NCBI GenBank assembly: GCA_021018815.1 | Contig: JAITYX010000074.1 | Span: 124,001-188,000 of the forward strand | Reading direction: 5' to 3' | DNA length: 64,000 nucleotides | Source: Talinum fruticosum | Taxonomy: Eukaryota; Streptophyta; Magnoliopsida; Caryophyllales; Talinaceae | In this document: in pieces, positions 21,662 to 34,000 of the stretch | How positions within the stretch are numbered: the first letter of the stretch is position 1 | Layout of the letters: every line of letters begins with the position of its first letter | The notes under the pieces: model-generated | The model's database searches: none | What the model saw: the letters and a program-made list of their open reading frames with translations, nothing else | Told to the model about the DNA's origin: nothing | Made by a program: the position numbers and the translations under genes

Positions 21662-22798
21662 CATACGGGCATATATACATCGCACTCTCACACTTGTGAG
21701 CGACTCCTACTATTGGCCTCACTTGAAGGACGACCTGGAGGCTTATGTAAACACTTGTCTTCTCGTGCCAACAAGATAAGAACAAATACATGTGGGACTT
21801 TTGGAGTCGCACCCTATTCCGGAAAGGTTGTGGGGAAGCGTTTCCATGGACTTCATCATCGGCTTGCCCATGAGCGGCGGTTATAATTGGATCCTTGTGG
21901 TGATGGATCGATATTCAAAGTATGTTACCTTCATTTTTGCATCCAAGGAATGTTCCGTCGAGTAAGCTGCCCTTTTATTCTTCAAGCATGTAGTGAAGTG
22001 TTGGGGCTTGCCTCGTTCGATAGTGAATGATCAAGACATTCACTTCGGATCATATTTGGATGGAACTATTTAAATTCATGGGATCCGAGCTGAAGTTCTC
22101 CATAGGCTTCCACCTTCAAAGTGACGGCAAACCGAAAGGGTGAATGCACTCCTGGAACTATACTTGAGGCACTACGTGTGTGCTAACCAAAGAGACTCGG
22201 CGAAGTTGCTTAACGTAACCCAGTTCTCTTAAAACTTGCAGAAAAGCAAGTCTAAGGGCTACAGTTCGTCCGAGACCATCACGGGTCAACAACCTTCAGT
22301 GCCAAGTACGATTGTCACATGCTATAAGGGTCCTAGATCGCTGGCGTTCAAGTTCACCGAGGATTGGAATGACCAAGCCGACATGGCGCGGACTTATTTG
22401 GAGAATGTGTCCAAGAAAATGAAGTAGTGGGTCAATAAAAAGAGAAGCCCGAGAGAGTTCCCAGTCGAGGACCTCGTCCTTGTTAAGTACAACCACGTGA
22501 GATTAAGTGATCGTCATCGAGGACTCATCCGGAGGAACGAGGGACCCTTCCCCACCAAAAATAAAATTATCAAATGGATAGCTGTGATTTCAAGCATTCA
22601 GCAATGACATTTTGGAATACTTGTCTTAGAGATTACAACACATATAAGCCGAAATACATCAATACCATACTCAGATATAATAAATTATTAATTATTATTT
22701 ATTGTTTATAATAGCTGAAATTTTTTAATTATTTATTAATACCGCATAGTGCGAAAATGTAAATATTTCGATCAAATACCACGATAACAAAACATTAC

Positions 22799-23153
22799 CT
22801 CGTAAACTTCACCAAATCCTCCTTTTCCAAGTTTTTTATCAACAGAGAAGTTGTGTGTTGCTCCCCTAATTGTGCTTATGTCGAATTGCAATAATTCCAT
22901 AGTGCTAATCTCCTTTATCTCCCCTGCACATATTTATACAATACATGCTATATATGACCCTGTGTAGCATGGTTGTTCTCGATTAAGTCACCAAATTGAG
23001 ATGCAACTTACCATAATGTATCTCTCTCTCTCCTTTCTTTTCTTCATAAATATCCAAATTCCAAAAAATAAAGAAATTAATACAGTCGTTGATGTCAGAA
23101 CCACAACTATGACCGTGATAGGCACTTGTGACTTCTTCGTTTTTTGTAACTAC
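22799..23153 (-). pseudogene. CRK receptor-kinase fragment: transmembrane exon and P-loop exon
   Basis: Two exons read on the minus strand. 23012-23153 encodes a membrane span (ITVIVVVLTSTTVLISLFFG) followed by basic residues; 22799-22923 (125 nt) encodes [19 protein letters not shown] then KLGKGGFGEVYE, the start of a CRK kinase with its glycine-rich loop. Both have proper AG acceptors and GT donors. The second exon has exactly the length and phase of the matching exon in the CRK at 46959-49830. The first exon ends in phase 0 where phase 1 is needed, probably because of a GA repeat in its 3' end, so the reading frame is broken. No later kinase exons or ectodomain were found nearby; chromovirus sequence ends at 22555. 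Confidence 0.75.
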
Positions 23154-23165
23154 CTGCACATACAA

Positions 23166-24024
23166 TTTCCACAAAATTCATCATAAAGAACAGGAAAAAA
23201 TGCTTTTTGTTTATAAATTGACTGTTTATTTTGAATATCCAAGCGTAGAAACTATTGCCAAAAAATTGTTTCCTCAGGCTGTCCAATTGGTGGAAATAAA
23301 AACCGAGTACTTATCATGAATGCTTTAAGTAAAGACACAGCTCTTGTATTCTCATTCAACAAAGACAACCTAGTTCAAGTTCAAGAAATTGGTATGAATA
23401 AATAAGCCACAACTGTATTAGGCCGAAAGACATGTTTAGTTGAAAGGGCATGAAGGCTTCTCGGAAGTCCCTAAAATCCCAAAAGTGGTGAGGACTGTTC
23501 ACTATAAAAGACAAGAGAATCTTAGGGGTATGACACAGGAAATTGCATTCCTGCACTAATCAACCAGTCCATGAGTACTAGCGGAACTAGCATAGAGTAC
23601 TTGTACTGTCACATTCTGGAAACAACTCAAATTGCCACTGTCTTCCCCATCCCCTTTATTTCCTACAACAATAAATGCTTAAGCTTTACTTCAGTCTTTT
23701 GCATCACGCCACTTACTAGACCATTATAGGCTCGATTCCTAGAACAACAAGGGCTTCGGTTCTTTACAAGGTCCACATTAATGTTAGACACCTCCATTTT
23801 ATTGGCCACACCATGTATCTTTGGGTTCTTCACATACTAGACACTTCCCCTCTGCTAGACCGAATGAAAAATGAAGTTGATTCTTGTAATAGGATATGTC
23901 AGTAACTCAAGTTTATAGGTGTATCTAGGCGGCCTTAAGAGGATAATAGTTTCTCTTTACTACAATTTTCATTAATTAAACACTAAAAAATGTAAAAACA
24001 ATACTTCAAACTATCACTCTTTAC
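23166..24024. other. Intergenic, no gene seen
   Basis: Non-repetitive AT-rich DNA upstream of the CRK fragment. I looked for the two DUF26 repeats (CX8CX2C) of a CRK ectodomain on the minus strand and did not find them. Confidence 0.5.
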
Positions 24025-24026
24025 TA

Positions 24027-24273
24027 CTCTCTCTATCTCACCATGATTGTCCTAATTTGACTCTTAATGGTCAATAAAAATAAACTTTTATCATTATTTT
24101 TTCACAAACTGTATAAGAAAATGTCACTTAAAAGTATTTTTAGAAACTTAAAAAGTAATACTTTTGGTCACAATTCCTCAAAATACTAAATTAATTATGT
24201 TTTTCTTAAATTTGTAATCAAAGTTTAATTAAAATTAACCTATGTTTAGATAGTAATAGTTGGACGGAGAGAG
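24027..24273. mobile_element. Stowaway-like MITE
   Basis: The 247-bp AT-rich insert has ends CTCTCTCTATCTCACC and, on the other strand, CTCTCTCCGTCCAACT. These are decayed forms of the Stowaway terminus CTCCCTCCGTCC, flanked by the TA duplication (24025-24026, 24274-24275). No coding capacity. Confidence 0.75.
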
Positions 24274-24275
24274 TA

Positions 24276-25329
24276 CTGTTTTATCATAAAGACTAAAGCT
24301 TATATTAGTGAGATTATCTCATTCAAAAGCTTTAGTTATATATTGTCATCTAAGACGCCAAGCAAGCAAAGAAGTTAGTCTCACAAAAATAACTCATAAA
24401 AACTCACTCAAGAATATTAGTGGTGTGAATTGTTGTTGTTTTCATATGTCAATGAAAAATTTTCAATGTCGAATCCAAATATTGTTTTTAAAACAACGAC
24501 ATAACTGCGACTTACTACTTGACCTTGGTGGCGATTCTAAGGTCGGTGCCGGAGTTGAGGCCCTTGATGCATTTAATGGATTTGAGAGTTCGCTGTAAAA
24601 AATGAAATGGAAACAAATAGAAGTGAGAAACTTGCAAACATGCAACATTTATATGGCTTTTTTTAAATGGTAGGGTGTGTTTTAGCCCTCTTTTTCTCTC
24701 TTTTACCCCGATTTCAACTTACAAAGTTTATCTTTCTCTCTCCCTCCCCCAATTCCTTTTCTCTCTCCCCTTCTTGGCATCCCAACAAAGCTTACCCCCA
24801 TCTCTCTCTCTCTCTCTTTCCTGATTGCATCACCCATTTTTCAGTCTCTCTCTTTCTCTCCTCATTTCCTTCTTCCTCTCTCTCTCTCTGTCCCAATTTA
24901 TGGTTAATTCGCCTCTAATTTTAATGTTCAGTCCATTTTTCGTTCTCTCTCTATATATCTATATATCAATCTAGCTATTTATCTATTTATATATCTCTCT
25001 CTTGCCGCACATTTTCTCTCTACCATTTTCAAATCGATACCCAATTCATGGTTGGAGGTCCATTGTTTCAAATTCATCAGAATGACCTTTTTCAAAGCTT
25101 CTCAAATTAGCTTATTGCCACCAAATTAAGCTCCAAATGATGTTGAAAAGTAGACTTGAATATTTCCTACCAATTTCGTCGTATAAATTGAGACAACAAC
25201 ATGCAATGATTTTGCGGCTCAAATGGGAAAGAAAATGGAAAATTGTAACTTTGATATGAATTTGGAGCCACCACAAGAGCAAGGAGAATGTGAAAAAAAA
25301 AAATTGGGGTTCCTGTCAAAGTGAGTTAG
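24276..25329. other. Intergenic with a CT-rich tract
   Basis: A pyrimidine-rich region (about 24690-25022) with several (CT)n runs gives a chance serine/leucine open frame at 24667-24918. The remainder to 25329 may be internal sequence of the truncated element that ends at 26868, but nothing in it is recognisable. Confidence 0.45.
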
Positions 25330-26868
25330 GTTTTATATATTTTTATTTTGTTCGAGGACGAGCAAAAGTTAGGTGTAGAGGTATTTGTTCGGTCCAAATA
25401 TTATATTATCTATACTCTTATTTATTTAGTTTTTGACTTGTAAAATAATATATTTTGAGGATATTTACTTGATTTATTTACTTTTGTAGGTAATAAGTTG
25501 AATCGAGCTAATAGTTTAAACTTTGAGCCAAAAGGAAACAAAAGAGGAAGATCATGGCATACACAGGCACCGAGTGGAGTGTTTGCATGGCTGTGGTGAC
25601 TAGCACAGTACCAGTGCGGTTCCGCATAGCTGTGTAGACTCGTAGGGATACTCGTGTAGACTTGCATGGTCGTGCGAGTTAACCAAAAACTTTTCGGAGG
25701 CTTGTATAGGCACTAGTGTAGTTTCCGCAAGGTCGTGCAGGGTCATAGAGGCACCCGTGCGGACTTGAATGCTCGTGCGATGATCCAGTTTTGTTTTGTG
25801 CTCCGTTTTTAAAGGCTATAAAAAGACAACCTTGGATATGATTTTAGGAGCTCGATTTTTAGGGATTTCAAGGACCTCCTAGGGTTTCTTGTTTAGCCAA
25901 AATAAAATTCCATTAGGAGGAAGATTAGTGTTGACTTTGTATAAGATTTTAGATTCAAGCCTTCAATTCCAATTCAAGCATGCGTTTTCTCTTTCTCTCT
26001 TCCTGTTTACTTCAAGTTTATTATTTTGATTGTTCAATTTAGTTTAAATATCCGATTTTTATGAGTTTAGATGTTAATTATAGTTAGATTAATTGTTTGT
26101 TTTCATGTGTGAGTTTAATTAATTAGTTTATGTTCTTCTTCACATCGGTTTGTGCTAGTTTGTTCTTCAATTTTGTTATTAGGTTTATTTTATGTTTTAA
26201 TGTTAATTAGTTATTAAAGTTAGTTGCCTTAGTTATGATTAGGCTTTCTAATGTCTAATTGATCTCATTTAGGCCTTAACCCATCTAGTTTATGCTTGTT
26301 ATTTGGAATTGTTTCTTATGCCCACCACATGTCCAATGAAATACCTAAAAGGGACTTTCATCTTGATATTTGGGTGATTGGTATATCACCGAAAGGTAGA
26401 GCCAATTTGTCGACGTGAGTGTAACGAATAGTCAAGATTTTGGCATGAAAATAGCTCGAATCCTTGCTAGGTTTGAGGTTTGTTATTTTTGTAGTCTAAT
26501 TGGGCTAACCCAACGAGAGTAGGTGGTTAGAACAATTAGATTAATTCATGCTCCTCAAAAGTGTAACTTGAGTTGGCTTTGATGGTGCAACCGACCAGTC
26601 CTAAATACTTGTATAGGCTTTATTAGGTTTAGACTTGTCTTGATTAATTAGTTTTATTAAGTGATAAAATCACAACTCGGGCATTCTTGTATTGCTTTAG
26701 GATTAATTTTCATATATCCGATCTCTCCTAATTCTCCTAGATAGAAAGTTTAAGATAGGTTTGATATTTGAAACACAACTCTATGTGGACACGACCCGTA
26801 CTCGCTAAATAGCTACAACAATGTCGTGCACTTGCAATTATAAACTTAAGACTTAATTCTTTCTAACA
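25330..26868 (+). mobile_element. Truncated Athila-type element: polypurine tract plus 3' LTR
   Basis: 25330-25385 reads like the last internal bases of a gypsy element (TTCGAGGACGAGCAAAAGTT and a GTGTAGAGGTA tract) and matches the complement of 47-95 in the Athila-like element. The 1483-bp LTR follows (25386-26868), TGTTCGG to TCTAACA, homologous to the solo LTR at 41064-42480. No matching flanks exist because the 5' part is missing. U3 palindromes are at 25560-25795 and a TATA box (GGCTATAAAAAG) near 25811-25820. Confidence 0.75.
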
Positions 26869-28165
26869 GATCGGATATTGTGGTTATGAAAGACATTAGG
26901 CTCCATATTTGAATGAGTCTGGATCTTGGATTTTTTAATGATATACGATCATTACGAGTATAAGTTCTCTAAAACTGTTGATGTGCTTATTATTACCGTT
27001 TTGAGGTCGTTCGAAACTTTCCCCGTAACAAAATCAAACCGTATATTTTTAATGTTGCAATTATGCATAATTGAGATAATGCGAATCAGGGGCACCCTCA
27101 AATACAGGATTATTCATATTAATAACCAATGTTAGAACATCAAGGTCAGCTATGTAGTCAACTAAAATGTGAGGCTAGCTTAGTGGAAGAAGTGTACAAT
27201 TTTCTTAGTTAGACTATTTTTTGGAAACGTACGTACCTGTTCCAAAATTGTTTTATTCCCTCAATTTTTTCAATTTGATTAATTATGATCATTTTTAATA
27301 CTCCTTAGATTCATAATACTTCATGGATTCGGAATATTTCATGGTTGTTGAAGACTCATTCGAAAAGGAGTGGATAGTTGAAGAATTAGTAAAATATGCA
27401 AGCTCAGTGGTTGTCAAAAATTCTATTGATGATTTGAACATTCGAGGAGAAACACTTGAGGGAAAAAATGTTCAACAAACAATTACATTTATGTTAAATA
27501 TTTGTGTCCCTAAATTTTGTTAAAATGTTTTCGTTTGGGATTATGAGGACAATTTTTACCTTTCATTTGCTATGATATTTATATTTTTAGATTATGTTAA
27601 ATATTTATGTTTTATATTCAAGAAGTCATTCATTAGATAATGCAAATTTGTGGCAAGCAAACATAAAAATGACTTGGCGTGGGCAATGCACAACTGTGGC
27701 AAGCAAACATGAAAATGACTTGGCCTGGTAAAAGAAACATGAAAGACGGAAATACAAAAAGAAACATAAAGCTGCTAAAACAAACGTGAAAAAGGGGAAT
27801 AAAAAAATTTTATGGGGAATGATAAAAGTTCAAAACAAAATAGATAGAGAAAAAAATAATTAATAAATAATTAAAAAAATAAAATTAATAAATTATATTT
27901 TATTAAATTATAAAGTGATAAATATAAAATAAAAAAATTAGTTAAAATGATATATATATTTTAAAATGAATGGAGTAATTGTTTAATTTTATGCCTTTTA
28001 AAAAAATATTTTCATCAAAACAATATATAGTCAATTTCAATGATGTATTCAAAATTAACTTATAATTTAAAACTCTCCGGTGCATAAAATCAAACCAATG
28101 AAAATAAATTTGTAGCATCCGAATATAAACTTTTTTAAGACGTATAAGAAAGTAGGCAAGTTTGA
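26869..28165. other. Intergenic, AT-rich
   Basis: No gene supported; the two short plus-strand frames at 26926 and 27323 match nothing I know. A short direct duplication with the core GTGGCAAGCAAACAT is present at about 27650-27684 and 27692-27728. From 27800 the DNA is strongly AT-rich. Confidence 0.5.
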
Positions 28166-28958
28166 TTACCTGATCAAGGTGGTGGAGGACGGACAGAAGA
28201 TAACGGTGAAAGCAGGGGAGCCGTCGCAACTAAAGATACTACTATCTTCATCCAAGGCGTAGCTAGAAGCGCGTGGAATACACGGTAGGCTGACACGTGT
28301 CTGGAGTTCTTAAGTGACCGCCGTCGCAGCAGTAGACCGGATTACTAAATGCAATGCAAGGGCTTTGACACGCACCACGGAGCTTGAGCTCTTGAGGACA
28401 CGCGCCGTCAATGTCGTAGATGCAGCCGATGGCTGCACATCGGAAGCCGTTGCCTCCCTGTGGGACCACCGCAACAGGGACGTTATAGCCGTTAGTTTGT
28501 AAGACTTGGTACAAGTCGTGGTCGTTATATTGGCTGAGATCGAACACGACAAAGTTCGTGGCCGACGGGGACCAAAATCCAGAGCAGGTTGGGTTACCGG
28601 AGCCACAGCGCCAGTCTGGCAGGTGAAATTTCCGGAGGTGGAGTACGTGCAATTGGTCCGAGCCCACAGCTGAAACGACCCCCGGGTCGGAGGTCAATGA
28701 CTCTTGATTTTTGCGTTTGGAGAGAGAACATTGTGCCGTTGTAAGAATGGGAAAACGCCGGCCATACTGTGTAGCTGCAGTTGTTGGTAATCGTAAATTT
28801 TCTAGATTCTCCACCTGAAATTGAAGAGAAAAATAGAAAGTTCAAATAAATTAACAACATGGGCTGTCCGATTTGGCGGCATGTGGATATATACCTGTAA
28901 GCAATTGAGTGTGCAGATTGAGCAGAGTGAGGAGAGAGATGTAGGTGAGTTTCGCCAT
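28166..28958 (-). pseudogene. Thaumatin-like protein (PR-5 family), broken
   Basis: Exon 1 (28895-28958) encodes a signal peptide, MAKLTYISLLTLLNL, ending in a GT donor; exon 2 (28166-28814) follows an AG acceptor. The mature protein opens FTITNNCSYTVWPAF, the PR-5 start, and later has GYNVPVAVVPQGG, GACPQELKLRGACQSPC and NPVYCC, and ends SIFSCDGSPAFTVIFCPSS before TAA at 28166-28168. Frame changes occur near 28678-28690 (a C/G run) and near 28605-28612. About ten residues around the expected FFK..CP segment are missing near 28262. Thaumatin-like proteins are secreted, 16-cysteine defence or stress proteins. The intron after the signal peptide is absent in the paralogue at 62721-63479. Confidence in family is high; lesions mark it as a pseudogene unless they are sequencing errors. 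Confidence 0.85.
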
Positions 28959-29182
28959 TAATGGGACAAAGAATCAAATAGCAATTGCACTGAGTATTGC
29001 TTGGGGGTTGAAGACGGAAGAGGGTCAGAGAGCTATGTTTTCTGCGTCTACCCTATCTTCTCTTCTGGGTGAATATTGGTCGGAGAAGCCAACTCTTTGG
29101 GAGCAGCTACTTTCAAGTCACTACTGTACTGGATATGGACAATGATACCCTCATTTAAAGCCCCAACCAAGGCATCTTAATG

Positions 29183-29480
29183 GCCTTATTTGACAATTAG
29201 TTGTTAACCGTTGATCTGTTGGCTATTGGTTGATTGAATTAAATATTAGCTATTGGTCGTTTATATTAATTGTTTACATTAAACTGCTTTGGAAAAAGTG
29301 TTTGATAGTTGTTTTTCAAAAACATGTTTGACAAAAAGCTAATTTACAAAAGTCAACCACAAAAAACTAATGATATTTAGTTTTTTTTTTAAAATAACTT
29401 TTTAATGGCAAAAGGTTATAACATAAAGTCATTTTCTTTACCAAATATTCATTGTAAAAAGCTATTAGTCAAACATGGTC
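29183..29480. mobile_element. Small MITE with terminal inverted repeats
   Basis: The left end GGCCTTATTTGACAATTAG and the complement of the right end GACCATGTTTGACTAATAG match at most positions. The flanks share only AAT, so superfamily is uncertain. The interior is AT-rich and non-coding. Confidence 0.55.
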
Positions 29481-29904
29481 AATATTTTTGTTTAATTGCC
29501 AAATCTCATTCACCTTCAATTACTTCATTTATATTATTTTTAACTAAATTAAAATTTTTTAACAATTAAAATTATATCAAGACACTTATACAGTTCAAAT
29601 TGTAGAAGTTACCATGATTACTATGGTTTTCATTTTATGTCAACAACTATACCCACATCGTTCCTCTCCTCCCTTTCACTATCAAGTTATTTTTGGGTTC
29701 AGTTTGTAGTGGATGTCCTAGAGACATTAACGTCCTTTGTTTCTTTCTTTTTTTCATGGTTATCTCGATAGAATGAAAATTTTTTTATTTTGACAATAAT
29801 TAATTGTTCTTCTGAATTAAAAGTTTTCCTCCCCTTTTTATTTCTACTAAAAATAGTTCACCTAAGAAAATAAAATTAATTAATGAAATTCTTTAATTAA
29901 TAAA

Positions 29905-29971
<67 letters not shown>
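29905..29971. repeat. (TA)n microsatellite
   Basis: An uninterrupted TA run of about 67 bp. Confidence 0.95.
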
Positions 29972-29974
<3 letters not shown>

Positions 29975-30008
29975 TAGTTCGGTGATCATCTATATTACAT
30001 ATAATAAC

Positions 30009-30309
30009 AATCTTTTCAAAAGTATCATATTGTGGCTTGAGAGTGAATTTAGGAGTTTCGTCCAATAAAAAATGATAATTTATCCTTAAAAAATAGATTT
30101 TCACTCATCCATGGACTCTCTTTTATTCGTTGCCACAATAAATCTAATAATAATAATCTATACTATAGCAATCTTTTCAAAAGTATGACATGGTGACCCG
30201 AGAGTGAATTTAGAAATTTCCTCCAATAAAAAAAATGATAATTTATCCTTAAAAATAATAGATTTTTACTCATCTATGGACTCTCTTTTACTCCTTGCCA
30301 CAATTAATC

Positions 30310-30371
<62 letters not shown>
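30009..30371. repeat. Tandem duplication of 160 bp ending in a TAA microsatellite
   Basis: The segment starting CAATCTTTTCAAAAGTAT at 30009 recurs at 30169, with about 90 percent identity by eye. Both copies end in CTAATAATAA, but only the second has grown into a run of about 60 bp (30311-30371). Confidence 0.85.
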
Positions 30372-31069
30372 GTATTTTTAAATTGGTCAAATATTATAAA
30401 GGGAGTCATTGTAGGAGCTTAGGGTAATCTTAACCACAAAAATTATTTGTCCATTAAACATGAGTCATTGATGAAAATAATTAGATAAATAAAAAATATA
30501 ATTTACCCAAATAAAAAAATTCCTCTTTGTAAGTGAACTCTCCTCTCCTTTTTTTGTGTGTGTGATAATATAATCTTATTAGTATTTTTTTTTCTCCTTC
30601 ATATGTTGAAACAAATGTTGAATAATGTTAATTGAATTATGTGGAGTTCATATTTAACCTTTCACGTTTCTTTTTACAGTTTCAAAATTTTAATTTAGGT
30701 TATCTTAGTTTTAATTATTTGCGATATAAACATAATAGAGTCAGTCGTTTAGGATCTACAAATTTAGGAACAAGAAAATGATATATTTGTTATGATAAAA
30801 AGAGAAAGAGGTTTTAGAAATACTAAAGAACGGGTCGAAGATATGTGGCTTTGGGTTATAGATGTCTAATTCTAGCAAGCTTGGTTGCTATGGTATTTAA
30901 GCATCTCTTGATTTGCGCTTTAATCGGATAATAGTGTGTACTTTAAATTGGGGAGGACTTTGAGATGATATCTTGATTGATTAACAATAAATCCTTACAC
31001 TTAATTTTATCTACATTTTTTACGCAAATATAGGGTCAAAGAATAGAAACTAGATGATCAAGGTTGTCA

Positions 31070-34000
31070 TATAATGTTTAAAATAAATTGAAAGCATTTC
31101 AATAGCTTACCTCAAATATATGAGATATCTTCATTATATGATTTTTACCTAACTTGCTAAATTGCACCAAACCAAAAAAAAAAAAAATTGTCTTAAGTTA
31201 CCTGTATCTAGGATTTGCATATATTCTCTCTTAGAAATTATTTTCTTAGTTCACTACCTACTTGATCATTAATATGATTTATGAAACCTAATTTGGTAAT
31301 TATTAAGTTGAATTTTATATGTTTCACTCGCTAATTTATGCAAAAGTGAAGTTGTCATTCTTTCTCACTACATTTCTATCTTAAATGATTTTAATGTATG
31401 TAGAATTTTTGGGTAAGCTTGTGTTAGGAAGAATTAAGTTCTAAAATTGTAACCGCAAGTGCACGGCGTAGTTGTAGCTAGCCGGCAAGCACGGGTCGTG
31501 TCCACAGAGAGTTGTGTTTCAAATATCAAAGCTAACCTAAACTTTCTAATCTAGGTAAAAACTCGGTTCGACAAGTGATTTGGTTTTTGGATCAACTAAT
31601 AACAAAATAACTAAGAAAAAAAACCGATGAATAAAAAGCCTTAGATTGGGATTAATCACACTAATATGCCTGAAACCAGAATCGAATACCGTTTGAGACC
31701 TGCCTATGCTAGTAGTTTAGAAGAGGGAGACACCAATTAAGCCTATCTTCGCCTACTTTCGAAGGTCAAAGACTAATCTTGCACAATTTAATCACCTATT
31801 TTCATGGGATTAATAAAGAGCAAAATCACAATGAATGCATCTCACAACCCCGATTAAAACCCTAATTATTTTCATATCAAAGTTCTAATCGTTCACAACG
31901 TCATTCTAGGTAAGTTTTCATCTTTCGATGTTCCACAAAACCCTAATAAAAGCATATGAGTCCTCTCTCGAGGCAATCAATGAAAAAGTGATGAACGAAG
32001 TGAATTCTAACCTAACAAGCATGGAACAACTCAATTGGTATTCAATTCACGATTATCAAGGCATAGTAGGGATCAATCCCAACCTAAGTAGAGAAATTAG
32101 CCCCTAAACATGATACTAAACAATTGACAAAGATTGGGAAAAATAGCCATAGAGAAACAAAGAGAAATTATGAAGAAAAGATAAAGAGAAGAAATTACGA
32201 CTACCGAATGAAAAACTTGATGCGATTCAATCATAAAAACTTAAAGTAGATGAACAATAAAGAGTGTTCTTGAGTCTCTTCTCGAGCTCTCTCGAAACCC
32301 TAGCTAAATCTCTACATTATGGCATAGAATCCCTCCACAAATACAATTAGGAAACTTAAATAATCGCCGAAACAATGAGTCGCACGGCCGTAGCGTGCGA
32401 AAAATCTACCGCGTTCCGTGCTCTCGCCTGTTTCGCACGACTGTGCAGATTCTCGCACGGGGTACCGTGCGCGTCTTCAATCTTCCGTAACTTGTTGCAC
32501 GGCCGTGCGAGATGTGCACAGGGGGCCGTGCGGCCTTCCTTTACTTCAGGCCTTTCAGCTGATGATCTCGCACGGCTGTGCAGCTTCGCACAGGGGCTGT
32601 GCGACTTCTCTTGATGTGTTTTAGGCTTCTTTCTTGCCTCCTCTTGGGCCCGAACTCTTCTCTTCATCGCTTTTCATGAAATTTACCTCGAATCTCTCAA
32701 ATTTAAGCCCAAAACCCGTAATAAAGAGATTTACGAACTTAGGTGACAATAAAGAGAAAATGAGCAAAATCTAACCCAAAACTAAATAAATATCATTAAA
32801 ACCATCATGGAATTGGGCTAAATAATGCCTAAAACCGGCAAAAACGAGGTCTAACAGCTTGCAAAATGAATTTTCTTTCACCATACTTTATCGTTACGTG
32901 TGAATGTTTACAATCAGTAAATTTATTCTTTAATGAATTTTCTCATTCCCTTTGAGATGACTAGGATGTTATAACTTTTAGAGAGAAAATATAGCTACAA
33001 ATTAAGTTTCAAAAGTGCCGAAATGAAACTAAAATATGTGAATCCATTTTGCAAGTTAAGTTAGATGTTGGCCAAATTATTCGGAAATACAACCGATTTA
33101 AGGATGCAAATGTAAGAAGACAGGGTGGAGTCTCAACATAAAGTTATTTATAATTAACTTCTATTGTCTATAACCTCTTGAGGATGACTGGAGAGTGTAG
33201 GAGGAAAAAAGATTGTCTTTGTGTGTAAAGGTAAGTAAGAATAAGTAAATCATCGTATTCACCCTATAATTTTTTAAAAATGAGATCCCATTATGAGTAT
33301 ATGTGTACTTTTAAGGGTTTATGTAATACTTGAGTCATTATAATGTTTAAAACAAATTGAAGGCATTTCAATAGCTTATATCAAGCATATGAGATATCTT
33401 CATTATAAGCTTTTTGCCTAACTTGCTAAATTGCACCAAACCTTCCCTTAAAAAAATTGTCTTAAGTTACCTGTCTTTAGAATTTGTATATATATTCTCC
33501 CTTAGAAACCATTTTCTTAGTTTATTACCTACTTGATCATTAGTATGATTTATGAAGCATAATTTGGTAATTATTATAAGTTGAATTTTACATGTTTCAC
33601 TTGCTAATTTATGCAAAAGTGAAGTTGCCATTCTTTCTCACCATATTTCTATCTTAAATAATTTTAATGACTATAGAATTTTTGGGTAAGCTAGCAAAAT
33701 AAATTTTCTCTACCCATACATTGCGTGTGAATGTTTAGAACTAGTAAATTAATTGTTTAATGAATTTTCTCATTCTATTTTAGATGACTAGGATGTTATA
33801 ACTTTTGGAGAGCAGATATAGCTCCAAATTCAACTTTAAAAGTGGTAGAAATGAAGCTAAAATATGTAAATCTATTTTGCAAGCTGAGTTGGATGTTGGG
33901 CAAATGATTAGGAAATATAACTGATTTAAGGATGCAAATGTAAGAAGATAAGGGGTGGGGTCTCAATATAAAATTATTTATGATTAAAAGGTGGAGTCTC

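Larger units (their letters stand above)
16045..22555 (+). mobile_element. Chromovirus-type Ty3/gypsy element, decayed and truncated at the 3' end
   Basis: The order is LTR (16045-16496), initiator-Met primer site, gag, protease, RT, RNase H, integrase, all on the plus strand and all with many stops and shifts. RNase H before integrase is the Ty3/gypsy order. The gag phrase NGPHRVFECPKR and the integrase-tail phrase GLIRRNEGPFP are familiar from plant chromoviruses, perhaps the Galadriel group. No chromodomain or 3' LTR is present; similarity stops at about 22555. Two later insertions interrupt integrase. Confidence 0.78.
19441..22555 (+). pseudogene. Chromovirus integrase, split by two insertions
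   Basis: The N-terminal part ends at VLMKGNHL (to about 19577), resumes at 21044-21111 (SYGNLGKEVMITR), and again at 21662 with GIYRTLTLVSDSYYWPHLKDDLEAYVNTC, the zinc-binding HHCC region. The core has a conserved segment about WGSVSMDFIIGLPMSGGYNWILVVMDRYSKYVTF (21830-21945). The tail has QKSKSKGYSSSETITGQQPS and GLIRRNEGPFPT (22236-22555). Integrase inserts the cDNA into the genome. Removing the two inserts restores the local protein order, which shows that both landed after this element was in place. Confidence 0.75.
29481..31069. other. Intergenic with microsatellites and a tandem duplication
   Basis: No gene seen. It contains a TA run (29905-29971), the 160-bp duplication with its TAA run (30009-30371), and plain AT-rich DNA to the first 850-bp repeat. 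Confidence 0.6.

Noticed and set aside
24667..24918. 83-residue plus-strand frame with a hydrophobic start
   Set aside because: Translation of a (CT)n-rich tract, low complexity, no relatives known to me.
27170..27190. TAGCTTAGTGG, a perfect-looking pol III A box
   Set aside because: No B box at tRNA spacing and no tRNA-like fold, so neither a tRNA nor a supported SINE.
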